Part shown: positions 1 through 9,317 of the stretch, piece by piece
How positions within the stretch are numbered: position 1 is the stretch's first letter
Layout of the letters: each line of letters begins with the position of its first letter
Assembly (NCBI RefSeq): GCF_018141425.1
Contig: NZ_CP058561.1
Span: forward strand, 372,001 to 436,000
Length of the DNA stretch: 64,000 nucleotides
Origin: Vallitalea guaymasensis
GTDB taxonomy: Bacteria; Bacillota; Clostridia; Lachnospirales; Vallitaleaceae
Direction of reading: 5' to 3'
The notes under the pieces: model-generated
The model's input: only the letters and a program-made list of their open reading frames with translations
What the model was told of the DNA's origin: nothing
Databases searched by the model: none
Translations under genes and position numbers: made by a program

Positions 1-1657
1 TGGATAGTAGGTTATATTCTAATTTGGGAAGTTCAGTAATATATGTATCTATATAATCCCATATGCTCGTTGGGTGTTCAATAAATCTCTTCTTTGTGTC
101 TTCGTCAAAATAATCTAATATGTACTTTCTATAATTGGTAATCATCTCAAAATGTACTCTAGGATTCATAATATAATTTTGGAATATCTCTTCTGGATAG
201 TTGCTTTTGTATTCCATAGAATATATTAGATGTTCTTGGAGTATAGTGTTAGTGATATCTGTGTAATCTTTATTAGAAAGACTCGTTAATAATATTATTT
301 TATCATCTATTGAGCACTCTATTTTGCTGTCAATGAAAGCTTTGATTTCTTGGTAATTACCCTTAGATTTTATGAAAATATCTTTTAGAGCATCATCTTT
401 ATAATTATTTTCATTCATTAACTTTGATACATTATCATGGGTGATAAAATTGCTCTCTTTTTGTTTTCGTTTATGATTACATTCTGTGAAGCGTTTTTTA
501 CCTGATTCTTTTTCACTATCTGTAAGACTTATAGCATATTTCATATTATCAATAGGTGGAACGATATCAATATCCTCCACTACTACTTCTTCTATTATAG
601 AATCATTCCATGAGAGAACTATCTCATCTTGGTTTCTGGTATCTACAAGTTTATTTATGAATCTATTATCCTTGACAGCATGAATATAGATATCTCCAAG
701 TCCTAGTGTTACTCCAGCTATTCCGTCATTATTAGTAATAACCGTAGCTACAGGATAGAACTCAGAATAATTAAGTACTTCAAACCGAACTTTTACTTTA
801 TCCATAGGTTCATTATTAGAATCTAGTATTTTGACTACTAATTTCTTGGTATCTGCATAGTTTTCTATACTATTCACAAGAGCTGCTTTATCATTTTTAG
901 ATATCAGTTCTTCATCAACTATCTGATTCACATTATTCATAGAAGTAAATATTCTGCTGTTAATGAGCATTGCTCTAGATGCTGCAGCTGTAAACCATCC
1001 TATGTTTAGTGAGGGTTCTGGTTCACAGGCTCCAAGATAATTCCACTTACCATTACACCACACTTCTACCCACGCATGATTATCGTCGCAGTGTGACCAT
1101 CTAGGTACATACACCTGTCTAGCTGGAATTCCAACACTTCTAAGGGCTGTGACTGTGAAAGTGGATTCTTCTCCGCATCTACCGTAAGCCGATCTTAAAA
1201 CTGTAAGTGGAGAAGCTGTTCTTTCGTCAGTTGTTTGATATGTGGCTTGTTCCAAGCACCAGTAATTGACTTCGATTACAGCTTCTGGCATGTCCTTGTC
1301 TTTTATCCTATCAATAAGATTATTATAGAAAGTACGTCTACAATCTTCTATGTTCTCATTATTGATACGATAGAACATCACATATTTAAGAAATATGTTT
1401 GATGGTATTTTATCTCCCCAAGGCATATTCTCTTTTAGAAAAAGTCCATGTCTTACATAACTCAAATATATATCAAAGCTATAATTTGCCATATCGCTAA
1501 GAGGCATACATGTATATAAGAACTTAATGCAATACTGTTCTATTTCGTTACATTGATCTAATCCCCTTTGTATTTCTTGTTTCTTATACTCTATAAGTTT
1601 CAGAACTTCTTCAAAATCAGCATCAATAGTTTTCTTGAGTTCATTAGAAAACAACAT
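1..1657 (-). CDS. Transglutaminase-like domain protein, 3' end outside window
   Basis: The frame is open from an ATG at 1657, preceded by AGAAGGTG, to the window edge (552 codons). Residues about 150-215 show a transglutaminase/papain-like core: Cys161 in YGRCGEESTF and His194 in DDNHAWVEVW, followed by LGACEPEP. After it comes a region resembling an Ig-like or carboxypeptidase-regulatory fold (about residues 240-300), then a charged helical tail. There is no signal peptide, so it is probably cytoplasmic. It is the last visible gene of the operon with cutC, leucyl aminopeptidase and a fucosidase, which suggests processing of peptide or glycopeptide rather than cross-linking. The activity (protease, amidase or crosslinker) cannot be told from sequence. 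The stop codon lies beyond base 1. Confidence 0.8.
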   Translation of the reverse strand, partial: MLFSNELKKTIDADFEEVLKLIEYKKQEIQRGLDQCNEIEQYCIKFLYTCMPLSDMANYSFDIYLSYVRHGLFLKENMPWGDKIPSNIFLKYVMFYRINNENIEDCRRTFYNNLIDRIKDKDMPEAVIEVNYWCLEQATYQTTDERTASPLTVLRSAYGRCGEESTFTVTALRSVGIPARQVYVPRWSHCDDNHAWVEVWCNGKWNYLGACEPEPSLNIGWFTAAASRAMLINSRIFTSMNNVNQIVDEELISKNDKAALVNSIENYADTKKLVVKILDSNNEPMDKVKVRFEVLNYSEFYPVATVITNNDGIAGVTLGLGDIYIHAVKDNRFINKLVDTRNQDEIVLSWNDSIIEEVVVEDIDIVPPIDNMKYAISLTDSEKESGKKRFTECNHKRKQKESNFITHDNVSKLMNENNYKDDALKDIFIKSKGNYQEIKAFIDSKIECSIDDKIILLTSLSNKDYTDITNTILQEHLIYSMEYKSNYPEEIFQNYIMNPRVHFEMITNYRKYILDYFDEDTKKRFIEHPTSIWDYIDTYITELPKLEYNLLS

Positions 1658-1680
1658 ATATAACACCTTCTTTTATTATT

Positions 1681-2430
1681 TTAATTACTTATAAGTTTTT
1701 CTAAAATATCTTTTACCTGTGATATTTTTGTGGAACTTGTCTGCCATATACTATATTCACTTAATGAGGCAATACCCATGCTTACCTCTTCTTTTCTGTA
1801 TTCCATGGAACTGTTTATTACCTCTTTACCAGACATATGATATGAGACAGCTCCAGTAAATTTATACATTTCTTTTATTATTTCTGCCTTAACACCGCCA
1901 CCTATAAGAATATCTACTTTGCCCTTAGAATTGTTGACCAACTCTCTGATTAGTTCTTTTCCATCATAGCAGCTATTCTTCTGTCCGGATGTTAGAATGG
2001 TATTGATTCCTAATTGTTTTGCCTGTTCTAATGTTTCTAAAGGATTCTTACACATATCAAAGGCACGATGTAATGTTATATGCATCCCTTCTGTAATATG
2101 GATCAGCTCATTCATTCTATCTATATCCAAAGTTCCATCAGGATTAAGTACACCTATTACTACTCCATCTGCACCTGCTTCCTGAAACATTTTAACTTCT
2201 CTTTTAATTACTTCAAATTCTTTATCTGAATAACAAAAGTCTCCAAATCTTGGACGAATCAGCACATTAATCTTTATATTAGTATGTTCTCTTACCATAT
2301 TAAAAAGGTTGATACTAGGGGTTGTACCACCTATGATTAGATTACTGCATAATTCAAGACGGTTACCACCACCTTTTTCTGCTTCTATAGCTGATTCTAC
2401 TGAGTCTACACAACCTTCAAGAATATACAT
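1681..2430 (-). CDS. cutC: CutC family TIM-barrel protein
   Basis: The 249-residue protein begins MYILEGCVDSVESA and continues with the GGGNRLELCSNL and GGTTPS signatures of the CutC family, and with IGGGVKAE near the C-terminus. The ATG at 2430 is chosen over an in-frame start at 2490 because the longer form would run far into the aminopeptidase gene and lacks family similarity; the preceding stop codon lies one base away, so translation is probably coupled. CutC was named for copper homeostasis, but in E. coli that phenotype was later traced to the MicL small RNA encoded at the 3' end of cutC. Position in a glycan/peptide operon suggests a metabolic enzyme. The reaction is unknown. Confidence 0.9.
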   Translation of the reverse strand: MYILEGCVDSVESAIEAEKGGGNRLELCSNLIIGGTTPSINLFNMVREHTNIKINVLIRPRFGDFCYSDKEFEVIKREVKMFQEAGADGVVIGVLNPDGTLDIDRMNELIHITEGMHITLHRAFDMCKNPLETLEQAKQLGINTILTSGQKNSCYDGKELIRELVNNSKGKVDILIGGGVKAEIIKEMYKFTGAVSYHMSGKEVINSSMEYRKEEVSMGIASLSEYSIWQTSSTKISQVKDILEKLISN

Positions 2431-2431
2431 C

Positions 2432-3868
2432 TTATTCGTCTCCCATTCCAAATAAAAAGTAAAGTGATGTGACTGGGGCACCTGTAGCACCTTCAGACTG
2501 ATACTGGAATATTGGCGGATTCACCCATGCAGTACCAGCTATATCCATATGAATCCATGGCAGTTTCTCTGCAAAACTTCCAATAAACAATCCTGCTGTT
2601 ACTGTCCCTAGATAATCCTTACCCATATTTTTAATATCTGCTATATCACTTTTTAACATATCCCTATACTCATCATATATAGGAAATCTCCAAAACTGTT
2701 CTCCTGATTTTTCTGAGGCTTTTATCAATTTATCATAAAACTCTGTGTTATTAGTCAATACCCCAGTTGTTGTAAATCCTAATGCTGCAACAACAGCACT
2801 GGTAAGTGTTGCAATATCTATTACTTTATCTATACCTTCTACTTTTATACCATATGTAATTGCATCTGCAAGAATTAATCTTCCTTCTGCATCTGTATTG
2901 ATTATTTCTATTGTCTTACCTGACATAGAATCAATTACATCGCCAGGTATATAACTTTCCCTTGAAATACGGTTTTCACAGGCTGGGATAATTCCCACAA
3001 CATTAGTCTTGACTTTATTCATTGCCAATCCATATATAGCTCCTATAACCGCTGCTCCACCAGCCATATCACCTTTTATGCCACCCATTGTATTACTGGC
3101 TTTCAAACAATATCCTCCTGTATCGCAGGTAACACCTTTTCCAACTAATCCAGCAACCTTATCACTTGTAGAATCGCCTTTATAACGCATTACAATTAAT
3201 CTTGGTGAGTTACCGCTACTACTGCCAACCGTTAGAAAAGCTTTCATATTCAACTCTTCCAATTCATCTTCTTTAAGAATCTCCACTTCAAAACCAGCTT
3301 TATCACCTAATAATATAACTTCCTGTGACAACAATTCAGGCGTTAATCTATTGGCTGGTGCATTAACCAAATCTCTAGCTATGATTATGCCATCTACAAT
3401 ATTTTCTGCTTTATGTATTATTTCTTTAACCTGATTAATGTCCTTATGGATTCCTTGGAGAAAAACAGTGTAATCATATTCTTTTTTATCAGTCTTATAA
3501 CCATAGAATTCATAATTACCTAATTTGATACCTTCTACTAAGTGGAATAAACATTGACTATCAAATCTTTGTATAAAAGGAGTAATGTCCATACCATATT
3601 CCTCTATACCTGCTTTCTTCATCTGTTTTACGCTCTTGGCTACAACTGATTTTAATTTCTTCATATCTAAATCACGGTAGCCACCTAAACCAACAATGAC
3701 ATAGAATTTATTGGATATATATATGTTTGTTACAGAATACAGCTTACCTTCTAAAGTGCTGGAGATATTTCTGGCTTCTAACACTTCATCTGGTATATAA
3801 CTTGAATCATCTTCATATAAAAAAATAACTTGCCCTTTGTAATCCCTTTTTCCACTAACACTTATCAT
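2432..3868 (-). CDS. pepA: Leucyl aminopeptidase, M17 family
   Basis: The 478-residue protein has the family layout: a variable N-terminal domain (about 1-160) and a C-terminal dinuclear metal catalytic domain. The M17 signature NTDAEGRL is at 324-331. VGKGVTCDTGGYCLK supplies Lys244, Asp249 and the catalytic-type Lys256, and KGDMAGGAAV supplies Asp267; Asp326 and Glu328 complete the metal site. No signal peptide is visible, so it is a cytosolic exopeptidase removing N-terminal amino acids. It lies 19 bases after the fucosidase-like gene and one base before cutC. In this operon it probably trims peptides left after glycopeptide uptake. Confidence 0.93.
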   Translation of the reverse strand: MISVSGKRDYKGQVIFLYEDDSSYIPDEVLEARNISSTLEGKLYSVTNIYISNKFYVIVGLGGYRDLDMKKLKSVVAKSVKQMKKAGIEEYGMDITPFIQRFDSQCLFHLVEGIKLGNYEFYGYKTDKKEYDYTVFLQGIHKDINQVKEIIHKAENIVDGIIIARDLVNAPANRLTPELLSQEVILLGDKAGFEVEILKEDELEELNMKAFLTVGSSSGNSPRLIVMRYKGDSTSDKVAGLVGKGVTCDTGGYCLKASNTMGGIKGDMAGGAAVIGAIYGLAMNKVKTNVVGIIPACENRISRESYIPGDVIDSMSGKTIEIINTDAEGRLILADAITYGIKVEGIDKVIDIATLTSAVVAALGFTTTGVLTNNTEFYDKLIKASEKSGEQFWRFPIYDEYRDMLKSDIADIKNMGKDYLGTVTAGLFIGSFAEKLPWIHMDIAGTAWVNPPIFQYQSEGATGAPVTSLYFLFGMGDE

Positions 3869-3887
3869 ATGGCTTCACCAGTTTGTT

Positions 3888-5888
3888 TTAATTATATTCT
3901 ATACAGAACATCTCATGCCCTTCAATCTTATCTGCTGTAAATAGAATATAATTACCTTTCCGTTTATATTCAATAGTTTGCTTATCAGAAATATTAAAGA
4001 GATTGTCGACTTCTTTATCTCCTACAAATACTTGGAATGATATGTTAGCTAGAGGAATGATATCTTCAATAGTATATAGATTCTCTGCCCTTTTTTCTGC
4101 TATATAATGTAATACATGAAGAATATCTCTGTTCTCTTTACACTGGGTATTCATTGTAGTCACTATTGTAGAAGGTCCATTATGCTCGACATACTTTTCA
4201 TCCAACAACAATCCTATTGCATCTTTAATTATCATTTTACACCATATAGGACTATATTGTCGATATGTTTTAAATATAGGATGTGAAAAATATATTACAT
4301 TATCCTTTCTTGTTACTGCTGGATATCCTTTTTCTCCTGATGATGGTGTATGCTGATGTGAACAGAATTTCTTACCTTCCCTATTGAAATAAGGCTTTAC
4401 AGTATTCATAAGTATTAGACTTTCCTTAGCTTCAACCTGAGCACCTCTTAGATACATTACATATTCTTCTTCAGATAAATCCTTTCCAATAAGATTATTA
4501 GGATAAATAAAATCCCTGTAATATGGAGACTCCTGTTTATAAGTTACACCATAGAGTTTGCTAGTACCATTTACAGTATCTATACAGGAATGATAACTTC
4601 CTATAACTTTTCCACCGTTACTTATATACTTTTGCAAAATGTTTTCCAATCTTGGTGAGTAATCTATATCATCAGGTAATATTACAAGTTTATACTTTGA
4701 TAGATCTGTTCTACTATCTATAATATCAAATTGGTATGATAATTCCTGCAGCATTCTTACAGTACCTACCAATGCAGGTGGTAATCCTAGATCATGGTCT
4801 TTAGCTGTATAATATTCTTCTGGTGTCATTACCCCTATTTCAGTCAATGCCTTAGCACCTATACAATAAGGTTCTTTTTCATGGACTTGTTTATAAACAT
4901 GCCCTATCAAATCATAAGCTCCAACAGATAATTTACCTCTTGGGTCAAGTTGGTCTCCTATTGAACAACCTGCATTCATTGCTAACATTTGAAAACATTC
5001 AAATTCAAGGGCTGCTTTATTTTTCAGTGAATGAAAATCTCCCCAATAAGTATGAAATTTTCCTGTCATCCCAAGAATCTCTTTACCCAAATTTCTTGCA
5101 TATCTTACAGTTGTAGGAAAATGCATATAACCCCATCCACCACTTGGTAATGATTCCAATTCAAGATGGGAATACTCCTTCAAACTATCTTTCAATGCTG
5201 GTCCAACATGGGAACTATTATAGAAAATACTAGTGTCTGGTACTCTCTCAGTAATAAACTCTGTTATTTCGCTTTTGAATTCATGTAACATTTCTAGTGA
5301 GTAGGCTATTCTATCTGTTTTCTCTTTTGGATTGAATCCTAGTCCAGTCATTTTCTCAACACATTTTGGACAGTTACAATCAACTTTGAATAATATATCC
5401 ATGAAAAATCCGTCTATATTATCTACTCCCACTACATTAATAATATCTTGTATATGATTTTTGAAATACTCTCTGTAATCACTGTTGAGACAGATAGTAT
5501 AATAAAAATGTGGTTCAGGTACATCCTGACTATTTATGTACTTTCCCTCTTCATCAATCGCTAGCCATTCTGGGTGTTTTCTGGCTATATATCCATCCCA
5601 TTGTACCGTTGTATAGATAGGCGCTTTGATGCCATACTTATGACAAGCTTCTATCTGCTGCAATAACAAATCTTTTTTTACAAGATTCGGATGTATCATA
5701 TCTGGTTGTGACTTGGATGGATAGTATAGGTATCCATGATGACATCTCGCAAAGCATGTAATAGAATTGATGTGTGCATCCTTTAACGTACTAGCAAAAT
5801 CATCTCCGTCAAAATTCTCAGCTACCCTTGGAATATATTCACTTGTATGAAAATCCAAATGAACTTGCCTGTATCTTAAATCATTCAT
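3888..5888 (-). CDS. GH151-like alpha-L-fucosidase (GHL6 plus beta-galactosidase trimerisation-like domain)
   Basis: The 666-residue protein opens with RQVHLDFHTSEYIPRV and ITCFARCHHGYLYYPSK, typical of the GHL6 domain, which belongs to GH151. The (beta/alpha)8 barrel covers about residues 1-390, followed by a beta-galactosidase-trimerisation-like Rossmann region (about 380-540, with KLVILPDDIDY) and a beta-sandwich tail. Length matches GH151 alpha-L-fucosidases of about 670 residues. There is no signal peptide, so it works in the cytosol on imported oligosaccharides. It is the first gene after the IS110 element, and in the uninterrupted operon it would follow the permease gene at 7483. AAGGG precedes the ATG. 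Substrate is inferred; other GHL6 activities are possible. Confidence 0.72.
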   Translation of the reverse strand: MNDLRYRQVHLDFHTSEYIPRVAENFDGDDFASTLKDAHINSITCFARCHHGYLYYPSKSQPDMIHPNLVKKDLLLQQIEACHKYGIKAPIYTTVQWDGYIARKHPEWLAIDEEGKYINSQDVPEPHFYYTICLNSDYREYFKNHIQDIINVVGVDNIDGFFMDILFKVDCNCPKCVEKMTGLGFNPKEKTDRIAYSLEMLHEFKSEITEFITERVPDTSIFYNSSHVGPALKDSLKEYSHLELESLPSGGWGYMHFPTTVRYARNLGKEILGMTGKFHTYWGDFHSLKNKAALEFECFQMLAMNAGCSIGDQLDPRGKLSVGAYDLIGHVYKQVHEKEPYCIGAKALTEIGVMTPEEYYTAKDHDLGLPPALVGTVRMLQELSYQFDIIDSRTDLSKYKLVILPDDIDYSPRLENILQKYISNGGKVIGSYHSCIDTVNGTSKLYGVTYKQESPYYRDFIYPNNLIGKDLSEEEYVMYLRGAQVEAKESLILMNTVKPYFNREGKKFCSHQHTPSSGEKGYPAVTRKDNVIYFSHPIFKTYRQYSPIWCKMIIKDAIGLLLDEKYVEHNGPSTIVTTMNTQCKENRDILHVLHYIAEKRAENLYTIEDIIPLANISFQVFVGDKEVDNLFNISDKQTIEYKRKGNYILFTADKIEGHEMFCIEYN

Positions 5889-5984
5889 AATAACCCTTGT
5901 ATACTAAATATATCAGATTGATACATCAGTATACTCTCCTTTCTTATTTCTGCTTTATATTATTTTCCTATATAATATTTAGAT

Positions 5985-6135
5985 AAACGTTGTGGAGTAT
6001 TCCATGTTTTACCTACGGCTCGACCGTTGAATGGAGGGTATACCCACAACTATTATTCAAAGGATAAATTAGCTGGTTAACGCTTGACGTTTCATTTACA
6101 AGGTCATCCGAATTTTAGTTTGTGGTCGCACAATG
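5985..6135 (+). ncRNA. Candidate IS110 bridge RNA (structured 5' leader)
   Basis: The leader folds by eye into stem-loops. GTTGTGG (5989-5995) pairs with CCACAAC (6044-6050); inside it CCAT (6002-6005) pairs with ATGG (6031-6034), and ACGG (6015-6018) pairs with CCGT (6024-6027). A third hairpin, TTGTG-gtcg-CACAA, lies at 6120-6133. Between them is a looser segment (6061-6110) where GGAT (6062-6065) could pair with ATCC (6106-6109). IS110-group elements are known to encode a bridge (seek) RNA with two internal guide loops in this 5' non-coding end. Assignment rests on position and visible pairing; the guides were not matched to a target. Confidence 0.55.
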
Positions 6136-6161
6136 TTTAAATATATCTAGGAGGTCTTAAC

Positions 6162-7334
6162 ATGCTTTTTATTGGCATTGATGTCGCTTCAAAAAAACAT
6201 GATGTAATTATTATTTCAGAGTACGGTGAAATCCTTTCAGAGTCTTTTACTATCGAAAACTCTTCTGCTGGATTTAAAAAACTCCATACGGAAATTTCTT
6301 CCCATACGGAGCTTTTTGATAACGTCCATATAGGGCTTGAAGAAACTGGTATTTACTCCAGTAACATCCGTGACTTCTTGCACTCTGCCGGTTTCAACGT
6401 GTATATGATTAACCCCGTTCTAACCCACCACAGTAGAATGGCATATTCACTAAGAAACACAAAAACTGATAAACTTGACTGCCTTGCAATCTGTAGATAT
6501 ATCATGCATAATTTCACGCATCTCAAACCCTATATATCTACACTATACACGACTTCTGAACTTAAGTCATTATCTAGATTACGTCTAGATAAACTTCATA
6601 CCCTTGCAAAGGCCAAAATGGAGTTCACTCGATTGCTCCAGATTACTTTCCCTGAGTTTATCAAACACTTCAAACAGCATTCTCAGTGGGCTATGAATCT
6701 TTTCTCTTCTTATCCAGCTCCTGCTAAGATTGCTCGTATGCATCTTGACACACTTGTAAGCATTATCAAAATCAAGGGGGATCGTGTTTCTGCTGCTCAA
6801 TTAATCAAAAATCTTGCTAAAAAAACAATTGGTGATACTTCTATTACCAACTCACTTCTTATAGAGTCTATCATCGATGACATCAATCACTACAACAAAC
6901 AGATTGCTATTATCGATAAACATCTTGATGCTCTGATGGCTGATTTTGATTTTATAACAACAATACCAGGTGTTGGTAACGTTATTGGTGCTTCTATCAT
7001 TGGTGAAATCGGTGATATCTCACGCTTTAATTCACCTTCTCAACTATTAGCATTTGCCGGTCTTGATCCCTCCATCTATGAATCAGGAGAGTTCAAAGGT
7101 AAACGGTGTCGCATATCTAAACGTGGCTCTAAATACCTCAGAACTTCCATTTTTACAGCTACACGTGTTGCGTGTGTAGGAAAAGGCAAGAACAATCAAT
7201 TCCGTCAGAAATATCATAAGAAAAAACTTCAAGGCAAGCATCATAATTCTGCACTTTGTAATGTGTCCAAAAACATGATAAATACCATTTTCGCTATGCT
7301 TAACAGTAAAGAGGATTTTATATACATTACATAA
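6162..7334 (+). CDS. IS110 family transposase/recombinase
   Basis: The 390-residue protein has an N-terminal RuvC-like DEDD domain: Asp7 in GIDVASKKHD, Glu60 in IGLEETGIY, and Asp103/Asp106 in TKTDKLDCLAI. The C-terminal Transposase_20 domain (about 264-345) contains TTIPGVGNVIGA and RISKRGSKYLR, with Ser308 in YESGE matching the catalytic serine region described for IS621. Length is normal and all key residues are present, so it is probably active. GGAGG lies just upstream of the ATG. It excises and inserts the element, guided in this family by the leader RNA. It is encoded antisense to the operon it interrupts. Confidence 0.95.
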   Translation: MLFIGIDVASKKHDVIIISEYGEILSESFTIENSSAGFKKLHTEISSHTELFDNVHIGLEETGIYSSNIRDFLHSAGFNVYMINPVLTHHSRMAYSLRNTKTDKLDCLAICRYIMHNFTHLKPYISTLYTTSELKSLSRLRLDKLHTLAKAKMEFTRLLQITFPEFIKHFKQHSQWAMNLFSSYPAPAKIARMHLDTLVSIIKIKGDRVSAAQLIKNLAKKTIGDTSITNSLLIESIIDDINHYNKQIAIIDKHLDALMADFDFITTIPGVGNVIGASIIGEIGDISRFNSPSQLLAFAGLDPSIYESGEFKGKRCRISKRGSKYLRTSIFTATRVACVGKGKNNQFRQKYHKKKLQGKHHNSALCNVSKNMINTIFAMLNSKEDFIYIT

Positions 7335-7482
7335 CTCACAATATAATTTAGGTATTCTTAGCAGTACCTTTATTTATGATGTTCTTTTTTATCTATTCAA
7401 TATTTTCTTCTTTTATTTCATTTTTTACTTGACTTTTGTATAGCTGGCTCCATTTTATATCTACATAGTAATATTATATTTC

Positions 7483-8328
7483 TTAACCTTTGATAGCACC
7501 AGCCGCCAATCCACTTTCTACTTTTTCCTGGAATAATAGATATATGACGAAAGGTACAAAAACAGTAATGATGATTGCAGCCATCAATGGTCCATATTCT
7601 GAACCTCTCTCACCATTGAAATTGAGCAATCCTAGTGAAATAGGTTTTAGCTTGTTATTGTTGATAAATAGCAATGGGAAAAGAACATTATTCCAAGCAC
7701 CTAAAAAGTTAAAAATTGAAACTGTAGAAATAGCTGGAACTGTCAATGGCAACATTACTCTTGAATATATCTGAAAATAACCTGCCCCATCGATGATTGC
7801 CGCTTCTTCTAGAGATGCATTGATACCTTTCATGAAAGATGTCAAGACAAATATACTGAAGGGCAATGAAAACGCAACATATAGAAGAATAAGGGCAAAA
7901 ATATTATTCTTAAGATTAAATGATCCTATTATATATGCAACTGGAACAAGAATTGTATGCATTGGAATCATCATACCCAATAAGAAAAATATTCCTAGGA
8001 ACTTATTCAATTTAAAATCAAATCTTGCTAATACATAAGCAACCATAGATGATACCACAATCAAAATCGCTACCGTGGATACAGATATGAGTATACTATT
8101 AACAAAATAAGTACCCATATTGGCTTCTTTCCATGCAGTAACATAATTACTAATTAAAAATTTCTCAGGCAATCCAAACGGATTATCAAAGATCTCTACA
8201 TTCCCTTTCATTGATGATAATAATGTAAAGACCATAGGTCCAACAAAGACCAGAGCCATAACTATTAAGAAAATATACACTCCCATTTTCTTTAAGGTCC
8301 TGTTTGATTTCTTTTTTGTTTTTTTCAT
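7483..8328 (-). CDS. Carbohydrate ABC transporter permease, MalG-type (CUT1)
   Basis: The 281-residue protein has six predicted membrane helices and the inner-membrane permease signature EEAAIIDGAGYFQIYSRVML (the EAA loop that contacts the ATPase). It ends with the typical VESGLAAGAIKG tail of MalG-like proteins. GGAGGTG precedes the ATG, 13 bases after the upstream permease gene. It pairs with the MalF-type permease and the binding lipoprotein upstream. No ATPase gene is present, so a shared MsmX-type ATPase encoded elsewhere is expected. It is now the last gene before the IS110 insertion, which separates it from the intracellular enzymes. Confidence 0.93.
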   Translation of the reverse strand: MKKTKKKSNRTLKKMGVYIFLIVMALVFVGPMVFTLLSSMKGNVEIFDNPFGLPEKFLISNYVTAWKEANMGTYFVNSILISVSTVAILIVVSSMVAYVLARFDFKLNKFLGIFFLLGMMIPMHTILVPVAYIIGSFNLKNNIFALILLYVAFSLPFSIFVLTSFMKGINASLEEAAIIDGAGYFQIYSRVMLPLTVPAISTVSIFNFLGAWNNVLFPLLFINNNKLKPISLGLLNFNGERGSEYGPLMAAIIITVFVPFVIYLLFQEKVESGLAAGAIKG

Positions 8329-8341
8329 CTCTTCACCTCCA

Positions 8342-9226
8342 TCAAGCTTCTTTTTTTCTCATAATCCATTTACTTCCTAATGTAAGAACCAGCGCAATCA
8401 ATAATATAATAACTCCTATAGCACTACCTACACCATAATTATCATATCTAAATGCTTCGTAATACATTAACGTCGTTGGCAGATTGGTAAGTCCATTAGG
8501 TCCTCCTTCTGTCATGACGAAAATCAAATCAAAAACTTTTATTGTACCAATTATATCCATCAAAATACACATACTGATGATAGGTTTTAACATAGGAATT
8601 GTTACATGAAAGAATTTTTTGAAGCTTGATGCCCCATCAATAGCAGCCGCTTCATATACTTCATTTGGTATAGTAGTAAGTCCAGCCAATAAAATAACCA
8701 TATAATAACCAATACCAGCCCAGATATTAACGAATATTATTGTATTTATTGCTGTCCCAGGATTAATCAGCCAACTTGTAACTAAGCTGTCAAGCCCAAT
8801 AGTAGATAATAGATGGTTAAGAGAACCGTTAGGCATGAATATGAAATACCACAATAATCCAACAGCTGTCAAAGGGAATATTGTTGGTACAAAAAATACA
8901 GCTTTGAAGAATCTATATCCTCTGAATTTTGCATTTATCGCCACAGCCAATAAAAGGGCTATAGGTGTATGGAATAATACACTGAAGAAAACCATTCTGC
9001 CCATATTCTTCAATGACAATATAAATGCTGAACTCTGAAAGACAGATATGTAATTCTTGAACCCTACAAAGTCTATAGGAGCTCCTTTTATTCCACTCCA
9101 TTCAGACGCTGAAAAGAAAACTGCACCGATCATTGGTATAACCATAAATAGTATATATATCACTAGAGCCGGAATTAAAAACATTAAAATTTTAGTTCCG
9201 TCCTTTTTGCTTTTTATTTTACGCAA
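8342..9226 (-). CDS. Carbohydrate ABC transporter permease, MalF-type (CUT1)
   Basis: This six-helix permease has the EAA loop YEAAAIDGASSFKKFFHVTI and the EGGPNGLT segment typical of UgpA/MalF-like proteins. A TTG at 9226 is the preferred start: GGGAGG sits eight bases before it, giving MRKIKSKKDGTKILMF (294 residues). An upstream in-frame ATG at 9265 would add 13 residues that overlap this ribosome site and a stem-loop, and it has no ribosome site of its own. It forms a heterodimer with the downstream permease. The specific sugar is unknown; the fucosidase-like gene in the same operon hints at fucosylated oligosaccharides. Confidence 0.92.
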   Translation of the reverse strand: MRKIKSKKDGTKILMFLIPALVIYILFMVIPMIGAVFFSASEWSGIKGAPIDFVGFKNYISVFQSSAFILSLKNMGRMVFFSVLFHTPIALLLAVAINAKFRGYRFFKAVFFVPTIFPLTAVGLLWYFIFMPNGSLNHLLSTIGLDSLVTSWLINPGTAINTIIFVNIWAGIGYYMVILLAGLTTIPNEVYEAAAIDGASSFKKFFHVTIPMLKPIISMCILMDIIGTIKVFDLIFVMTEGGPNGLTNLPTTLMYYEAFRYDNYGVGSAIGVIILLIALVLTLGSKWIMRKKEA

Positions 9227-9253
9227 TTTTTTCTCCCTCCCATATATGCAAAT

Positions 9254-9290
9254 GAGAATTCCCAAGTTGAATAACAGCTCAAGAATTCTC
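9254..9290 (-). promoter_or_regulatory. Stem-loop between binding-protein and permease genes
   Basis: GAGAATTC (9254-9261) is perfectly complementary to GAATTCTC (9283-9290), with a short inner TTGA/TCAA pairing on the minus strand. There is no strong T-run after it, so it is probably an mRNA-stabilising or partial attenuator hairpin that raises binding-protein expression over the permeases. The other transporter operon has a stem-loop at the same place (32198-32216). Confidence 0.6.
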
Positions 9291-9317
9291 TTTTGTATTA
9301 TTAACTTTTATTTATTT

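Larger units (their letters stand above)
5980..7370 (+). mobile_element. IS110-family insertion sequence, boundaries approximate
   Basis: A single IS110-type recombinase gene (6162-7334) lies on the plus strand inside an otherwise minus-strand sugar operon. About 170 bases of structured, less AT-rich leader precede it. IS110 elements lack terminal inverted repeats and usually make no clear target duplication, so the ends cannot be read off. The left limit is set just before the leader stem that begins at 5989. The right limit is set after a small inverted repeat, AGGTA/TACCT, at 7350-7369. There are no frameshifts, so the element looks intact. Confidence 0.8.

Noticed and set aside
1681-2430. 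Copper-homeostasis role for CutC
   Set aside because: No copper pumps or chaperones are near, and the E. coli phenotype is attributed to the MicL RNA, so only the family name is kept.
6010-7354. Six-base match between a leader loop (TACCTA) and the right flank (TAGGTA) of the IS110 element
   Set aside because: Six bases in A/T-rich DNA is within chance, and the element ends are not known.
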